Origin: Gammaproteobacteria bacterium
GTDB taxonomy: Bacteria > Gemmatimonadota > Gemmatimonadetes > Longimicrobiales > Gaopeijiaceae
Direction: 5' to 3'
NCBI GenBank assembly: GCA_024638345.1
Contig: JAHEKL010000134.1
Coordinates: forward strand, 1 to 7,541
DNA: 7,541 nucleotides
Positions 6,606 through 7,541 of the stretch are shown here, in pieces; the first letter of the stretch is position 1, and the number at the start of each line of letters is the position of its first letter. Below the pieces are notes generated by a model. The model worked only from the letters and a program-made list of their open reading frames with translations. It made no database searches and was not told the origin of the DNA. The position numbers and the translations under genes were made by a program.

Positions 6606-6609
6606 TCCT
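6606..6609 (-). promoter_or_regulatory. Ribosome-binding site of the Spy-like gene, overlapping the anti-sigma stop
   Basis: The minus strand reads AGGA 8 nt before the ATG at 6597, and the site lies partly within the TAG stop codon of the preceding gene (6608-6610). The spacing supports this start. The overlap suggests that ribosomes ending on the anti-sigma gene cover or expose the site for the next gene. Confidence 0.5.
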
Positions 6610-6982
6610 AGGGGGTCTCTAGGGCGAAGAGCATGAGGTCTCGGTCTATGACTTGGTCGGTGTGCAGAAACTCGGGTAGCGGATCCTCTCCGGCCTGCGG
6701 AACGTCCAGGACCTCCTCCACCCCCGCCAGATTCTGCAGGCCTTCTCCCTGTCCCCGGGGCAGCAGGCTCATGGCCGCAACGACCGCCGCGGCAGCCAAG
6801 GGCAGGACCATGCGACCCCATGAGAGCATGAGCCCCTCGACCGTCGGCTGATTCCGCCGCCGCTGCGCCAGATGGGGTCGGGCAGAGCCCATCACGCGAC
6901 GCTGGAAACGCTCCCAATAGCCCGGGTCTGCGTACCCGGGATCGAGAACCGTCAGCGGCACTTCACGCCTGGGCTCGCTCAT
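6608..6982 (-). CDS. Probable anti-sigma factor, single-pass membrane protein
   Basis: A 124-residue protein with a likely cytoplasmic N-terminal part (1-57, rich in Arg, containing DPGYWERFQRRV at 19-30), one hydrophobic segment (about 58-75, MVLPLAAAAVVAAMSLLP) and a periplasmic tail of about 50 residues rich in Asp and Glu. Position decides the call: it starts inside the stop codon of the ECF sigma gene and has the right topology for a membrane anti-sigma factor that holds the sigma at the membrane. A ribosome-binding site AGGAG (6991-6995) sits 8 nt before the ATG. It has no cysteine at all and so lacks the HxxxCxxC zinc motif of the common ZAS anti-sigma domain. I do not recognise the sequence as a named family, so the function is inferred from context. 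It could instead be a membrane protein of unknown role in the same operon. Confidence 0.7.
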   Translation of the reverse strand: MSEPRREVPLTVLDPGYADPGYWERFQRRVMGSARPHLAQRRRNQPTVEGLMLSWGRMVLPLAAAAVVAAMSLLPRGQGEGLQNLAGVEEVLDVPQAGEDPLPEFLHTDQVIDRDLMLFALETP

Positions 6983-7541
6983 CCGACCATCTCCTCGCCA
7001 ACCTCCGGCTCGGCGAGATCGATGTACTCCCGAAGTCGCCGGCGCGCGTAGTGCAGGTGAGAACGCACGGTCCCCGATGGGATCTCGAGCTTCTCAGCGA
7101 TCTCTCTGTGCTTCCAGCCCTCGAGATCGTGCAATAGCACGATCTCACGCTGCACCTCGTTCAACTTGTCGAGGGCCCACACGAGACGAGCCCTCAGCTC
7201 TGCGAGCTCCGTGACCCGATCCGGAGCGGGCTCTCGGGAAACCAGGCCGAAGGGTAGGTCTTCGCCCTCCCGGAGCATCTCCCTTCGCACCAGATTGCGC
7301 GACCGATTGCGTACGATCGCGAGGAGCCACCCACCGAAGCGGTCCGGCTCTCGGCATTCCTCGAGACGCTGGAGCGCCACGATGAACGACTCTTGTGCGG
7401 CGTCTTCCGCGTCCTCCGAGCGACGGGTCACCGAAAGGGCGAGTGCGAACGCCGTGCGTCGGTATCGACGCACCAACTCCCCGAAGGCGTCCTCTTCCCC
7501 TCGGACGGCCCTACGAACCAGAGCCCCATCGTCCAGACTCG
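6979..7541 (-). CDS. ECF-type RNA polymerase sigma factor (5' end outside window)
   Basis: Extracytoplasmic-function sigma-70 factor that would direct RNA polymerase to a small stress regulon. The frame is open to the window edge: 186 residues are visible and no good start is seen, so the true start probably lies a few codons beyond base 7541. A TTG at 7476 is in frame but would cut off the first helix of region 2 (visible residues 5-25, ALVRRAVRGEEDAFGELV). Region 2 continues with DAEDAAQESF (43-52) and FGGWLLAIVRNRSRNLVRRE (68-87). After a linker, region 4 runs from about 122 to 172, with LNEVQREIVLLHDLEGW and the helix-turn-helix HREIAEKLEIPSGTVRSHL. There is no C-terminal extension, so it is a plain two-domain ECF factor. 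Its TGA overlaps the ATG of the next gene (ATGA), which points to coupled translation with its likely anti-sigma factor. The ECF subgroup cannot be told by eye. Confidence 0.95.
   Translation of the reverse strand, partial: SLDDGALVRRAVRGEEDAFGELVRRYRRTAFALALSVTRRSEDAEDAAQESFIVALQRLEECREPDRFGGWLLAIVRNRSRNLVRREMLREGEDLPFGLVSREPAPDRVTELAELRARLVWALDKLNEVQREIVLLHDLEGWKHREIAEKLEIPSGTVRSHLHYARRRLREYIDLAEPEVGEEMVG

Noticed and set aside
6598..6607. GGAAC on the minus strand before the Spy-like gene as an ECF -35 element
   Set aside because: No matching -10 element lies 16-17 nt downstream, and the sequence is better explained as part of the ribosome-binding site.
1..7541. CRISPR arrays, tRNA, rRNA, insertion sequences, phage genes
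   Set aside because: No repeat-spacer pattern, RNA gene signature, transposase or terminal repeats were seen; the window is almost fully filled with coding sequence of one operon style.

Overview
The window looks like chromosomal DNA of a high-GC Gram-negative bacterium. It has a TolC-type outer-membrane channel, a lipoprotein adaptor and signal peptides for an envelope with a periplasm. The style of the genes (ECF sigma factor next to a short membrane protein and an LTxxQ periplasmic protein, Gly/Arg-rich linkers, GTG and TTG starts) recalls Gemmatimonadota or a similar environmental phylum. That placement is an inference and rests on no marker gene.

All nine supported genes are on the minus strand, so transcription runs from the right edge to the left edge. 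First comes a regulatory block: an ECF sigma factor whose 5' end lies beyond base 7541, a 124-residue single-pass membrane protein that is probably its anti-sigma factor, and a membrane-anchored periplasmic protein of the Spy/CpxP (LTxxQ) type. After a 144-bp gap comes an export block: TolC-like channel, MacB/LolD-type ATPase, HlyD/MacA-type adaptor lipoprotein and MacB/FtsX-type permease. Together these make a complete MacAB-TolC-like tripartite exporter, with ATPase and permease on separate chains instead of fused as in E. coli MacB. Two tail genes follow: a CPBP-family intramembrane protease and an 82-residue membrane protein with an acidic tail.

The genes are tightly coupled. Stop and start overlap by 4 bp at four junctions (sigma/anti-sigma, channel/ATPase, permease/CPBP, CPBP/small protein). 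The adaptor and permease are 4 bp apart, and the anti-sigma and Spy-like genes 10 bp apart. Only the 144-bp gap before the channel gene and a 60-bp gap before the adaptor gene leave room for extra signals. No clear promoter or intrinsic terminator was found.

The most interesting reading is that the right-hand block resembles a CnrH-CnrY-CnrX type signalling module (ECF sigma, short anti-sigma without zinc finger, membrane-anchored LTxxQ periplasmic sensor) placed directly upstream of an ABC-type exporter instead of an RND pump. An envelope signal sensed by the Spy-like protein could release the sigma factor and switch on the exporter. Other points of note are a roughly 115-residue insertion in the adaptor, a perfect 8-bp hairpin abutting the GTG start of the CPBP gene, and the CPBP and small membrane genes attached to the exporter operon.
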